Positions 45,662-56,680 of a stretch of 64,000 bases of DNA are shown piece by piece. The stretch is from contig CP136069.1 of assembly GCA_032622095.1 (NCBI GenBank), forward strand, positions 169,376,394 through 169,440,393, given 5' to 3'. Source of the DNA: Siphonodentalium dalli (lineage: Eukaryota > Mollusca > Scaphopoda > Gadilida > Siphonodentaliidae). The notes under the pieces were generated by a model. That model searched no databases, was not told the DNA's origin, and saw nothing but the letters and a program-made list of their open reading frames with translations. The position numbers were made by a program, and so were the translations under genes. How positions within the stretch are numbered: position 1 is the first letter of the stretch; every line of letters begins with the position of its first letter.

Positions 45662-46026
45662 AATAATGCTGTTTCCACACAAAAAAGTTTCTTATATTCG
45701 GTATCATTCATAAATTGGTGGTTTTGGCCAATGTTATAGGAAATAATAGATATGTTGTCTGTATATTGTTACCATGTAGATATATCAAAGTAAGATTCAA
45801 TTCGGGACCCGAATTTCAGAAAATAGGGCTGAACCATGGAATTAGGTTATGTCCCATAAAATATGACTTTGGCCCCTTTTATAAACATAATTGTCTCGAC
45901 CAATGAATTTCTTATAAAAAATACTTCCACATAACTATTAAACAGAAACTGGTCCCTAATTACACAAAGAGCCTAATAAAGAGACAACTAACAGTAACTC
46001 AAGGCATTGTTCACTAGCCACGTTCC
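45662..46026. other. Unassigned sequence
   Basis: Nothing recognised. Confidence 0.3.
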
Positions 46027-46448
46027 TTAACCCTTTACCCAACAGAACGGCCCTGTGCCAATGCATTCTCTTATATATGCGAGTCGACCATAGGTCGGCT
46101 CGCATATATAAGAGAATGCATTGGCTTAACACATATTAAGAATGATAAAATTGTCAAAGAATATAGAAAAATAATATAAAAATTGTTAAAAAATGTAAGA
46201 AAAAAATTATAAAATTGTTTTTTTAGGCCAATACATTCTCTTATATATGCGAGGCGACCTATGGTCGACTCGCATATATAAGAGAATGCATTGGCACATG
46301 GCATAACTGTAACCATCACAATGTGGTCAATGAACCGGTTCCAATGATATCCATATTTGTATGGTGTTATTGAGACAGACCGAAGATATTTTAGGCTGTT
46401 GAAGCTTTATTTGGGCGTTTTTGGCCGGTTTGTTGGGTAAAGGGTTAA
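46027..46448 (+). mobile_element. Family A double-hairpin MITE (422 bp)
   Basis: TTAACCCTTTACCCAACAG to GTTGGGTAAAGGGTTAA. Two hairpins, about 46057-46125 and 46227-46295. The AT-rich spacer between them is longer than in other copies, explaining the extra length. Confidence 0.88.
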
Positions 46449-47436
46449 CGTTGTAATTTCCAATAAACTTTCATAGTACTCGAAATTATTTGTGATTGGG
46501 AAATTTTAATAGTTTCAACGAATACCTAGTATTTGTGATCTATGTTTGTCATCGTAGGTTCATAGTATTAACAGAATGGCAAAATATTACTTCATGCAAT
46601 TGAAAAATCTTATACAATGAAAACTGTTCGTAGTATGGGTACATTGTGTACGGACGGTTGCTACACACGTGTTTGGCAAGCTGTCAGAGTTAACAAAGAA
46701 AATAATGGATGCGTGATTGCCAGATGCTTATTCCAAATTATTTTGATCGCAAACCATTTATCGAATTTTATGGAAATATTTTGGGGGAAACTGGACGTTT
46801 TTGACCAATCTTGAATTAAATTATAAGTAACAACTCCCCTTCCGATTAAGGTTATATGAGCTATACACGAAAAGTGGAAGATAAATTTACTCGTTATATA
46901 ATTTGTCTTCAAATTTTTCGGTTATAACTCATATCCTTAATAAAAACAAGAGTTATTTCTTAAGTAGGCAGATATATTGCAAATTCCAAAATTTCACCTA
47001 AATATCACATCGCCTCGTCTTGCCAATGCCGGCTAATTTCACAGACGGCTAGTCAGTAATTATAACGAAAAACTTCATTCAGCATTGATTAGATTATGTA
47101 GCTATCCACATGAAGCAAGAATACATTGTTCTGGTTTCATGATAAATCGTGTTCTGTTAATTTGCTTCACAAAACTTATGATATATGAACCACATTTCAA
47201 TTTGTTCGTCCGCCAAATGAATCAGTGATCAGACTATTAATCAAACTCATGTTTGAACAGTCTGACAGAATTTTTTTAGGATTTATTAATTGTCTCTCAC
47301 AGATAAGTGTAATTCCATAAGTAAATGTTGTACCAATTTCTAAGGTCGAATAAATAGTCTGGATGGGAGAATCCATTATTATAGAACGGGCTAAATCATC
47401 AGAATTGTCAGCGCATGGATGTGATCCTTCAACAGA
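46449..47436. other. Unassigned sequence (~1 kb)
   Basis: Nothing recognised. Confidence 0.4.
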
Positions 47437-47800
47437 TCCTCGCGCAAATACGCACATAATCGACATATAATGTGAAATATGTACATAGTGTGATTATATC
47501 ATTTTAAAATAAGCAGATAATGGAGTCATAGCCGTTTCGTTTTATGGCGCGGGCCACAATGAAAGAACATATTAAAGAGCGTACATCTGAAAAGTCGTAG
47601 TTTGGTTTATTCGTGTCATTGTCCTCACATAATCTGCTTAGAATCGCCTCAATATGAGTCGATAATGTGACTAAAATGCTTTCATTTCAGCACATTATCG
47701 ACTCAAATTGAGGGGGGAATATAAGCAGATTACCTACCTAATACAAGTTCTTATAAGTTTTATAAGCAGATAATGTGCGGCTATGCGGGAGAACAGGCTG
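47437..47800 (+). repeat. ~360 bp dispersed repeat D, copy 2
   Basis: Aligns with 8921-9270 in the same orientation (AATACGCACATAATCGAC at the start, GAGAACAGGCTG at the end). Confidence 0.65.
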
Positions 47801-47873
47801 GATCCTTGTCACTAGCGAGTGGAATTCCGACTCATCCCATCGACAACGGAAATAGATAGTTCAATCCAACAGG

Positions 47874-48272
47874 TTAACCCTTTACCCAACAAACCGGCCA
47901 AAACCGGCCAAATAAAGCTTCAACAGCCTAAAATATCTTCGGTCTGTCTCAATAGAACCATACAAATATGGATATCATTGGAACCGGCTCCTTGACCACA
48001 TTGTGATAGTTACAGTTAGCCCTGTGCCAATGCATTCTCGTATATATGCGAGTCGACCATAGGTCGCCTCGCATATATAAGAGAATGCATTGGCCTAAAA
48101 AAAAAAAAAATTTAACACTTTTTACAATTTTTTCTTACATTCTTTAACAATTTTATAATTTTTAATGTGTTAAGCCAATGCATTCTCTTATATATGCGAG
48201 GCGACCTATGGTCGACTCGCATATATAAGAGAATGCATTGGCACAGGGCCGTTCTGTTGGGTAAATGGTTAA
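47874..48272 (-). mobile_element. Family A double-hairpin MITE (399 bp), minus orientation
   Basis: The same element reversed: TTAACCCTTTACCCAACAAA, CCGGCCAAAACCGGCC, then two hairpins (about 48026-48094 and 48174-48242) and GTTGGGTAAATGGTTAA. An A-run lies between the hairpins. Confidence 0.88.
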
Positions 48273-49479
48273 CGAACTAACCTGATCGTACTCGTCACAT
48301 AGTGGAACAACAACACATGTTGTGATTCAGTTCTACAATAATCATTGGATGGTAATTATGTTTAGTGCCACTACTACTAACAGTCTACGGTTACTATGCC
48401 ACTCGAAGATACAGACGTACTTGTCACCGCATTAATCGAGACCTTTCGCATCCTTAAAATTACGATTACGAATACGGATAGCTATTGGTAGTCGAAAACG
48501 CACCATCATTATTTCGTACCAAGTTTACAACTCAAAGCACGTGTTTGGTATACAGTCCCTTAAACTTTCACTTGTCTCATTTCCAATACGATAATCATGA
48601 CCTGTATATTGTCAATAATATGACCAGTCACAACGTGCGACCAGGTATTCTCGTGATATATTGTGGCAATACAGGTATAAATGTCAGGTGATATGTGGTG
48701 GAAATTCAGTTCGTGGTATCATGGATGAGCTGATAGATGATATGCTGATGGGGAAAGAGGGGTTCCTAGATTTGGATCTGCCATAAACCACGACGCCATC
48801 ATTTCAAGCCAATTAAAGTCCGCGATTTGATTTGAATGCGCTTTCGGTTTCACAGGCCTATATCACCTCTTTGGATTTATGAAATGTGATAAACGATTGT
48901 TGTGCTCGCTGATGGGCATCACTTCTGATTTGGTCCTATCAAATCGAACCAAAGTCGACGCGATGTGCACCATGCTGAGACGTGTTTGCTATCCAAATAT
49001 ATATTTTTGTGGCGATTGGCTTCATTGTGTACTTCTATATATAGATTGACGATTATTGCGAGGCTTTGTGTCGTCTGCAGCCAGCGATGGCTATACGGTA
49101 TGAATAGCGATCTTATTTCGCGGGAAGCTCGTGATTCACGACGATGAATGCAGTGATTGCCAATCTAAACAGCACACCGAGGTCGTAGCACAATATAACT
49201 GGACTGTTTACATGAGATATATTGACAAGTCTCGAACTGAGTCAAGTAATATATTGCAGAAAATATATTTCGGGTGTTATTTGAGCTTATTAGAAACCAT
49301 GAAATTGTAACTGATCTTGCGGATAGTAAAATACGAGAACGATTAGAAAGTACACAAATGTTGGTGACGCAGTACCCTAACCGTATCCGTAATTTGCGAA
49401 AGGTCTCTAATATAAAGAGCGTGAAATGGTAAATATAATTTTACTCGCTCGATAATATCGCAAGGGGTTAATGCGGAGC
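48273..49479. other. Unassigned sequence (1.2 kb)
   Basis: Nothing recognised beyond small frames. Confidence 0.4.
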
Positions 49480-49770
49480 AGACATAATTGAGACAAGAGG
49501 CAAGCAAGAGTGGTTCTAGTTTTGATCGCATAGGTGTGGATATAGACGGCAGTAACAGCTTTTTGACAGTGTCAAACAACAGCAACGATTCAGCAAAAAA
49601 TTCAGGAGATGAAAATGATGTACATGTATAACGGGCCACAAAGAGAGGAAATATAGATGAACAAAAAGAGAAAGATGGAAAGAATGCAGAAAGGAAAAAG
49701 AATGCGCATGAATCGGCTGTGGAGAAGGCATTTAGTTTATTAAAGACTACATGGGTGATAAAGCCGATGA
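49480..49770 (+). pseudogene. Degraded coding-like stretch of unknown family
   Basis: One frame reads EASKSGSSFDRIGVDIDGSN, SFLTVSNNSNDSAKNSGDEN, then after a stop RGNIDEQKEKDGKNAERKKN and SAVEKAFSLLKTTWVIKP before the next stop. The Ser/Asn-acidic then basic-Lys profile looks protein-like, but I recognise no domain. It may be a relic of a mobile-element protein, or chance. Confidence 0.25.
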
Positions 49771-50057
49771 CTTGATGTCAAATTATATCAGTCACTGGAA
49801 AAATGAAATATCGTTTACGACAGTGGGGAAAGAAACGAGTTCACGTTCAATGATGAATTACGAGATATGTTGGATGAAGCGACCCATGCTTTGAAGAGAA
49901 GACTGAAAGAAAGGGCGCACAAGTGTTAATCGGGCATGAATGAAAAATTGAGAAAGATCAGCAAGAGTAACGAAGCGCGTGCCACGTGTTATTGCGATTT
50001 AATATCAATCGCTATCTAATCGTGAACCCTGATTAAGTATCTTTCGCTATCCAATCG

Positions 50058-50216
50058 AGTGGATATACACGTATCACCAATATGCATGTGATGAAGTAAC
50101 GTAGCACCCCTATACCACTGTGACAGTCCAACCGTCTTAAGATTACACGATTACCTTTAACTTGAATGCTATATGGATATGCGTTTGTCACCAATTTGCG
50201 CATCCAGTAACGTAGC
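50058..50216 (+). repeat. Two-copy direct repeat (~48 bp, 110 bp apart)
   Basis: GTGGATATACACGTATCACC...AGTAACGTAGCAC (50058-50106) and ATGGATATGCGTTTGTCACC...AGTAACGTAGCAC (50168-50216). The second copy abuts the next element. Confidence 0.5.
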
Positions 50217-50649
50217 ACATATGTGACCCGCCATATCAAATCCAGTCGGAAGTCGGGATTTTGTTTACCCTATGGTCGACTCGCATATATAAGAGAATGC
50301 ATTGGCCTAACAATTTTTTACAATTTTAATAATTTGTTCTTGTATTCTTAAACAATTTTATAATTTCACCAATACAGAGCCCCAGACAAACATGAGCAGA
50401 CGACACTCTTCTATGTGCTTCTATATATGTGTGGGGCTCCCTGCAGGGTAATGGATGTTTTTTTAGTTTATGTCCTAAAAATTGTAAGAAACATTTATTT
50501 AAAAAACATGATAAAAAATTGTTAAGCCAATGCATTCTCTTATATATGCGAGGCGATCTATGGTCGACTCGCATATATAAGAGAATGCATTGGCACAGGG
50601 TAAAAAAAATCCCGACTTCCGACTGGATTTGATATGGCGGTCACATATA
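50217..50649. mobile_element. ~430 bp element with ~43 bp TIRs carrying family A hairpin modules
   Basis: The left end (from ATATGTGACCCGCCATATCA, 50217) and the right end (to TGATATGGCGGTCACATAT, ~50649) are inverted over ~43 bp with one indel. Inside are half of one family A hairpin (50271-50308), a different hairpin ending GTGTGGGGCTCCCTG (about 50370-50450) and one complete family A hairpin (50525-50594). The termini are unlike those of family A. Confidence 0.8.
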
Positions 50650-50894
50650 GCCATGAGTACGGGTATCATGTTTTGAAGATTGTGTGTACAGTCAGTTGTC
50701 CTATACCACTATATACCGATAAGTTCGCATTTATGGCACATCTATCGCGTGGTGGGGACAGATCCGGCCTGGCTTTGGAACGGGAATTAATGTTGTTTTT
50801 ACAGCGTAATGACATTGAGAAATAGACAATGGCTGGATTAAGATACCCCATTTAATTAGCGCCATGGTAATTGTATTGGTTGAAGTCACAGGTT

Positions 50895-51080
50895 CCTGGG
50901 GGGAAATACCAGATATACCAGTATATACTATAAGAAATAAGACACATTGAAAGATACTGTGGCTGAGATGAACTCTTTTGAGAACACATGGGGAAAATGA
51001 TAGATGGTTTTTTTCCCAAAATCGGACTTGTGAATTTTGTCACTGGTATAATACATATTAGTATATCTGGTATTTCCCCC
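50895..51080. repeat. Inverted repeat
   Basis: CTGGGGGGAAATACCAGATATA at the left (written here as position 50895 on) pairs with TATATCTGGTATTTCCCCCAG at 51061-51081, extended by ACCAGTATA and TACTGGT-type pairing. Spacer ~120 bp. Non-coding. Confidence 0.55.
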
Positions 51081-51081
51081 A

Positions 51082-51834
51082 GGCATATGGCAAGAAACGT
51101 GGCCAACAGAAAATAGATCGGCATTTCCCCCCAGTAACAAGTCCTGGGACTAACAGAGAGAGAAAAAAAATGAAGAATATAGTTTGTCTCGATCCTGTCC
51201 CAATACAAGCAGTGTGTCCACTGTTATCTTAGTAAATCTTCTTGTTTTTTTTTTCGCGCCTGTGCGAGTATAATCAGTTTATGCCACGATTCTTGTCATG
51301 TCTATCCACAGGAGCATGTGTTGGGAGAAATATAGTATGGCATACGCTCATAGCTACTAAAATACTATATAATTAGCCTAGTTTATTACCTGTTTCCTCG
51401 TTTCTGATCGCGTTTGCGATCGCCTCTGTCATTTTGAATGCGTGATACTCGTCAACTCGAAACCACGTGCTTCCTCACCGTGTTTATTGTAACTCTTTAA
51501 GAAGCATGTTTTTATCGCTGGCTATATTTTTAGCCGAGGTGCGCTGTTGTTGACGAAATATGAGAATTGCAAGCGGTGTCACGCGAGTGATAAAGCGCCT
51601 CAAAATCAAAATACCAAGAGACACGCATGTACATGTACCTATCAACCACTACCATAAAATTTGATATAACTTGTTCACACGCAGCAATTGTTCAACTTGC
51701 TGATTCCATTGAAAACATGGTACATGTATATCTTCATAAACAATGGCGAGCAGTATGGGTCTCAATGTTGTCACATTCTATCAGTATGATAACGTAAATA
51801 TACGTACTGACACGTAATTATGTCACCTCTATTC
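51082..51834. other. Unassigned sequence
   Basis: Nothing recognised. Confidence 0.35.
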
Positions 51835-51975
51835 AGGGACAGGAGGTTGGGGATGTCTCACCCTCCGCAACTTTGGTAAACAATTTCAACAGTTGGAAAG
51901 TGCATTCCTGACACAACATTTGCTGGAAATTTCATACAAAAAGTATGTTGAAGTTGTTTTTGACAGTTTTGATAA
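51835..51975 (-). repeat. Dispersed repeat E, copy 1
   Basis: Its reverse complement aligns with 63590-63695: CCAACTGTTGAAATTGTTTACC followed by the ACATCC-CCAACC-TCCTGTCCCTG block. Diverged. Confidence 0.5.
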
Positions 51976-53969
51976 TCCAACCAGAATTTAGTGTGAAATG
52001 TGTTGCTTTTAGATCAAAAGTCGAATATTTACATACTTTCGGTCACATTTTTTAACTGAAATTGCCATAAGTTGGAAATGTTCAACCATGGTTAGGCTGG
52101 AATTGGAATAGTCCAACAGCTGGGAAGTTTGAAGTACCATGAAGTTTGAAAATTTAAATCCAAGGAGGCCACGTGGGGCAATGTAATTCCTCCGCTTGGA
52201 CATTTCGGTCTTGTTCGGTGGTTACAGTTGGAAATTCCAATCCACCAACATGAGACCTTCTAACTACGGCCCTGCTTCTATCGAGTTTCAGAGATTGACC
52301 TCGTCTGGCTTGGGAATTGGAATTAATGATGTTTAACAGCGTGATGACAATGGTCAAATGTAGGATTTACGGCCTAATGATGAAGCAATGAAAACACTAG
52401 GTATAGCGTAGGGGGATAATGGTTCACCTCTGAGCGTGGGTCGATGTAATCAGGGGTGATCCAAGCAAACACTTACTGCTCTGTGCAATCACGGGTCGTT
52501 AAAGGAACAAACAGTATAACTGCTTCGTCATAACATGACGTCAATAAATAACATGGCAGACAACCAGATCAGGAAGTTCGAAAACACGGGGCGAAATTTG
52601 TCCACATTTCCCCAGTGATCAGATAATGACCAAAATAATGGACGCTCAACAACATCATGAATAACATGCCATCGATGTAATGTAGTGTACCGAATGACAC
52701 CCAGCCCAATGTTTAGTTCGCTAATGATATTTTTCAACAGTGGTTTTGCTGAATCCGGTATGGAAGATTGACAATTAGCTATTACAGATACGAAAATGGA
52801 ATTCCAATTTTATCAAAGCTAACAGACTGGATGATGTCATTACCCCATGGCGGTTTGAAGCGTTTAAATTGTGCTTGCTTTTGTTGCACCCAATCCGGTT
52901 AATTCCATGGATTTAAATATGTTGCTCAATAGATAGATAGAGTGTAGGGATTGGGCGCGTGTGTCGTTGGTACCTGTGAAATCTATACGTATAAAAGAGC
53001 AGGATCTGTCTGTCTGTCCTGATTTTTCCCAGACCCCTAGACCTATTTCAACCAAATTGGGTGTGGTGACGCGTGGTTCCCTACCGGAGGTGATCACGGT
53101 GTTAGTTTTTCAAAATTTTGATTTAAAAAAACACCCACAAATTAATTTAAGATCACTATGGGTCTATTTCAGAATCAGATAAGTCCAATATGAACCGATG
53201 TTGAACCAATGTCAATAATAAGGTCCAATATGAACCTATTTGCACGAGGATATATTGAAGTAACACAATACATATTACTTATATTTATAAGAGTAGAGTC
53301 TGTCATGTGTGCAAAGCGCACACATGGGCCGCAGTCCCTATTTGTGCATGGGCCCAGACCCCTTCGACGCTGAATATAACCTCCCAAAGGGAACCTGTTT
53401 CAGCTAGTAAATAAATATTCGCGTGTGTCATGTGGATGAAGCTAAACGTCGGTAACGTAGTCCAAGTTTCATTCGACGTGAATCAGCCAGTGAAATCGGT
53501 AGGGATGATGCGGGTTTACACCCAAGGCCCATCCCAACACCTTTGATAAAAATAGTTTTAAACGTCCACAGATATCATGTGAGTGGTTTAGATTTGGTTC
53601 GTTAATTACGCTAGCGTATGATCAGTTTCTATCCATTTATTTGATACCGCTTCAATGTTTTAGAGGGACGGCAAAAAGTATGTTTTCTTTTTTCAAAAAC
53701 AGAATGAAATATTCTGTCGTCGTCAGATTGTTCTCCTAGAAATAAGGTCATGTTGAAGTTATTTCCATTACACAAAAAACCCATATCGGCATCATTTGCT
53801 TACGCGCTATATGAATCTAAATTGACTTACCAGATGTACGCTCAGTATGTTTTCATTGTGGCCCGCACCATAATGGGAATAACGGACATACGTCCACTAT
53901 GGGCTTATTTAAGAGTCAAATAAGTCCAATATGAACAATTGTGAATGGTTAGGTCTAATATGAACCTAT
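51976..53969. other. Unassigned (2 kb) with short repeated motifs
   Basis: A phrase including AAGTCCAATATGAAC and GGTCCAATATGAACCTAT occurs at 53182-53242 and again, modified, at 53926-53970. The stretch 52960-53100 (CTGTCTGTCTGTCC, ACCTATTTCAACCAAATTGG) has the look of a dispersed repeat but has no second copy here. No gene supported. Confidence 0.4.
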
Positions 53970-54520
53970 TGTGGTAGATTTGGATAGGAAGCGTACCACC
54001 TTTGCAGCCCGGCTGAAGTGCGCATGCGCGGGGAACAGACAGAGAAAAATACCACGGAACAAAATCCGTTTCTATCTATATCGGTGACGAGAACAAGTGC
54101 ATCAAGAACCGGAATTAGGACACACAGCAATATTCATCTAATTTCTGAATAATTTGGAACATTTCACGTCGGCAATCACTTCGAGTTGACCATTTCCACG
54201 TGCCGAGCACAGAAGAGTTGGGAAGGTCACCGGAAGTGCTGATCAGCTGTTCCTAAAATCCACAGATCTTCCAGAAAGATCACGGATCTTCCAACGATTC
54301 ACAGATCGTCCAGCAGCTCGTGAAATTCACTGATCTTCTAGCAAGATCACACATCAGGCCGGGATAAGGATATTCAGAATAGAATAGCCCCCCCCCCCCC
54401 TGGTAGAATAGGCCACCAGCCAGATGAAACCACTTGATCAACGAACCCGTGATCGAGCACCAGTCGAAGAATGAGATGTACCAAGGGCTCACGACACCCG
54501 GGCACCAAAACACCTAGTAT

Positions 54521-55500
54521 TTGATGGCACCGGCAGCTGGCCATCATTCCCGATGCCCAGCGATGGAAATCATCCGAGACTGTGGGGCGCCCGGTGAAGT
54601 ATATAGGACCCTACTAGCACAGGATCCAGCCATGGACAAAATGGACCTCATGCGCAAGTTGGAACGTAGTTTCGGTTCTCAGGAGCTGATTCAACGTTCT
54701 CAACTGAGGTTCCAGCAAGCCTCGCAACGACAAGAGGAGTCCAACAATGAATGGGCTGATCGGGTACTGGCATTGGGGTTATCTCAATATGGGACCTGCC
54801 AAGATACTATATGGGCAGCCAGGTGCGCCTCCAATTTTGCTTGGGGTTACATGATAAGGCTGCTGGTCAGGCCGCCGCACTAGCGAAACCAAAGACACTG
54901 GATGAGGCCACCGACAGCGTCCAGTGGTACCATTACGCAACCAAGGCTGCAAACCAACACCGGTAAAGGTAAACTAGTGGCGACCGCAGACAGACCGCCA
55001 ATAGAGATCACAGCCCATTACGAGTACAAATGGTGCATGGCGGTCATCAACGAGCTTCGCCTGCCATGGGATCTCCCATGCCAACCGAGACGCTCCACTG
55101 GGAACAGCGAATGGACAGAATGAGAGAGGCGATAGATTCATTATCCCAGAAAATGAGAAACCTGGAAAAACTTGGACAGGGTAAAACTGAGTCGACTCGC
55201 GACTAAGGAAATTTGAACTGACAGTCGACTCGCGACAAAGAAACGTTGAAGACACAATGGCTGCCTCCAACCAAGCTCGGATCGACTTCGAGGAACGCCT
55301 GGAGGCTATGATGGATAGATGCCAAGGGACCAAACCGATACAGTGATCAATCCCCGAGGAACCCCATAAGCAGGTCACGGTCGCCATCACCTCAATGTTG
55401 TTTCACGTGCAGAGATCCTTCACATTTTGCTCGAATCTGTCCTAGGCGACATGACTCCTACGACAGTCGCGAACGAAACCGAGGGGTCTCACTTAGAACA
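54521..55500 (+). pseudogene. Retrotransposon Gag: capsid-like, coiled coil, CCHC knuckle
   Basis: The first frame has DLMRKLERSFGSQELIQRSQ, then LRFQQASQRQEESNNEWADR, the pattern of Ty3/Gypsy-type Gag (L-x-x-RFG, then a long helical segment with E-x-x-x-x-W/L-A). A shift near 54840 gives DKAAGQAAALAKPKTLDEAT. Another frame gives a coiled coil (RMDRMREAIDSLSQKMRNLE), a later one NVEDTMAASNQARIDFEERL, and a final one a basic SR-rich linker (SPRNPISRSRSPSPQ) leading to CFTCRDPSHFARIC at 55399-55440, a perfect CX2CX4HX4C zinc knuckle. At least three frame breaks make this copy inactive. The domain order is exactly that of retrotransposon Gag, which packages RNA. Confidence 0.78.
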
Positions 55501-55596
55501 GAAAGACATATGAAAATAGCAGATTTAAACGACCGCGGGTCGCGCCCATAGGCTTAGGGGCGACCCACCACGAGCAAGGCCGGCCTTCACAGGAGC

Positions 55597-56085
55597 ATGC
55601 AGACTATCTCAAACGATTTGAGCCTTTACTTGGAAATGAAGTTCGAGAAACTGATGGCTAAAATGAGCTCAGAAAGAGTTCCAACACTGAATCTAGTATC
55701 TGAGTTTGAAAATGGGAGGTCTGACTGCGGAAGTGGGGAAATGGACTCCAAGCCTGTCAGAGACGTGGACCTAAGGCATAATGGGTTCTTTCCAGAAAAG
55801 GAACGGAGGTATGGCCTTATAGAAAGGCCAATACACCAAAGTAACGCCATCACAGGGAGGCCTCTAAGGGGGAGACTAAAAATGGGACACACACAACTGT
55901 CAGTAGATACGAACACAGAGACATCTAGGGCTGTCCGCAAAATCTACAAGTCACCGAAGGCTATTCATACATTACATCGAGAGACAGGTTTGAAAATTCT
56001 CAGCCCGATCTCTCTATCAGATACGGATACCGAGACATTTAATGATGTCCATAAAATCTACCAGTCGCCATTGCCGGGAAAATAA
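55597..56085 (+). CDS. Linker frame between Gag and TatD, unknown family
   Basis: This 162-residue open frame is charged and without cysteines beyond one. It contains an imperfect internal repeat: VDTNTETSRAVRKIYKSP and SDTDTETFNDVHKIYQSP, about 50 residues apart. I recognise no domain and no retroviral-type protease signature (no D-S/T-G triad). It fills the position where protease and RT would normally begin. It may be part of the same polyprotein as the TatD domain, which follows in another frame. Confidence 0.4.
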   Translation: MQTISNDLSLYLEMKFEKLMAKMSSERVPTLNLVSEFENGRSDCGSGEMDSKPVRDVDLRHNGFFPEKERRYGLIERPIHQSNAITGRPLRGRLKMGHTQLSVDTNTETSRAVRKIYKSPKAIHTLHRETGLKILSPISLSDTDTETFNDVHKIYQSPLPGK

Positions 56086-56129
56086 CCTTGGAGGAAGAGA
56101 AAACTCGACACCTGGATAGAATCCACCGA

Positions 56130-56680
56130 CTTCTCCGAAGGCCGGTGACCATGCGCTGGGGGAGATTGGCCTCGACAGGACAACCGAAGCAGCCCAGTGA
56201 ACACAACAAGACCAATTCTTCATCAAGGCTCTGGAGCTGGCTGATGCTCAAACGCCAGTCGTCCTCCACCTTCGAGGCCCCAGCGAGAGGGAGCCCACCC
56301 CCAAAGACACCTTTTGTCAGGCTCTACACATTATGAGAAAGAAGTGTAGCCGGGAACAGATGTTGCATCTGCACTGCTTCACGGGGGATCGCGAGACAGT
56401 GGAGGATTGGAGGGAGGCGTTCCCCAACTGCTATTTTGGGTTTACAGCAAAGGTCAAACAGTTTAGGGATCCACAGAGGGAGGCAGTGCGGGCGGTGCCA
56501 AGAGATATAATCCTCTTGAAGACCGATGCACCATTCTTTGGACCGCAGGTAGCTCTCGACTTTACAGCACCATCTATGGTAGGCGATGCTGGGCGCATTG
56601 TGGCACAGGTTCGCAGGACTACACAGGAGAGCCTGCTAGAACAATCGACCGACAATGGCTGTCAGCTATATCATCTGTGA
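56130..56680 (+). pseudogene. TatD-type deoxyribonuclease domain (TATDN2-like), partial
   Basis: In one frame, interrupted by a TGA at 56198-56200: SPKAGDHALGEIGLDRTTEA, stop, QQDQFFIKALELADAQTPVV, LHLRGPSEREPTPKDTFCQA, LHLHCFTGDRETVEDWREAF, PNCYFGFTAKVKQFRDPQRE, AVRAVPRDIILLKTDAPFFG, and an end TTQESLLEQSTDNGCQLYHL. This matches the TatD metal-dependent hydrolase family: metal-ligand Glu in GEIGLD, His in VVLHLR, His in HCFTG and Asp in TDAP are all present. The N-terminal HxH metal site is not seen, and ETDAP reads KTDAP. The FPN-x(3)-GFTA wording is closest to TATDN2 proteins. By family, a Mg-dependent DNase or RNase. The C-terminus looks complete. Confidence 0.8.

Noticed and set aside
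52961-53182. Possible coding frame with ICTTGRYP-like and SQTPRPISTKLG wording
   Set aside because: The CTGTCTGTCTGTCC and TTTCAACCAAATTGG wording is that of a non-coding dispersed repeat; no protein family fits.
53970-54520. tRNA primer-binding site after the left repeat
   Set aside because: No TGG-type sequence directly after 54056 that I could match to a tRNA 3' end.
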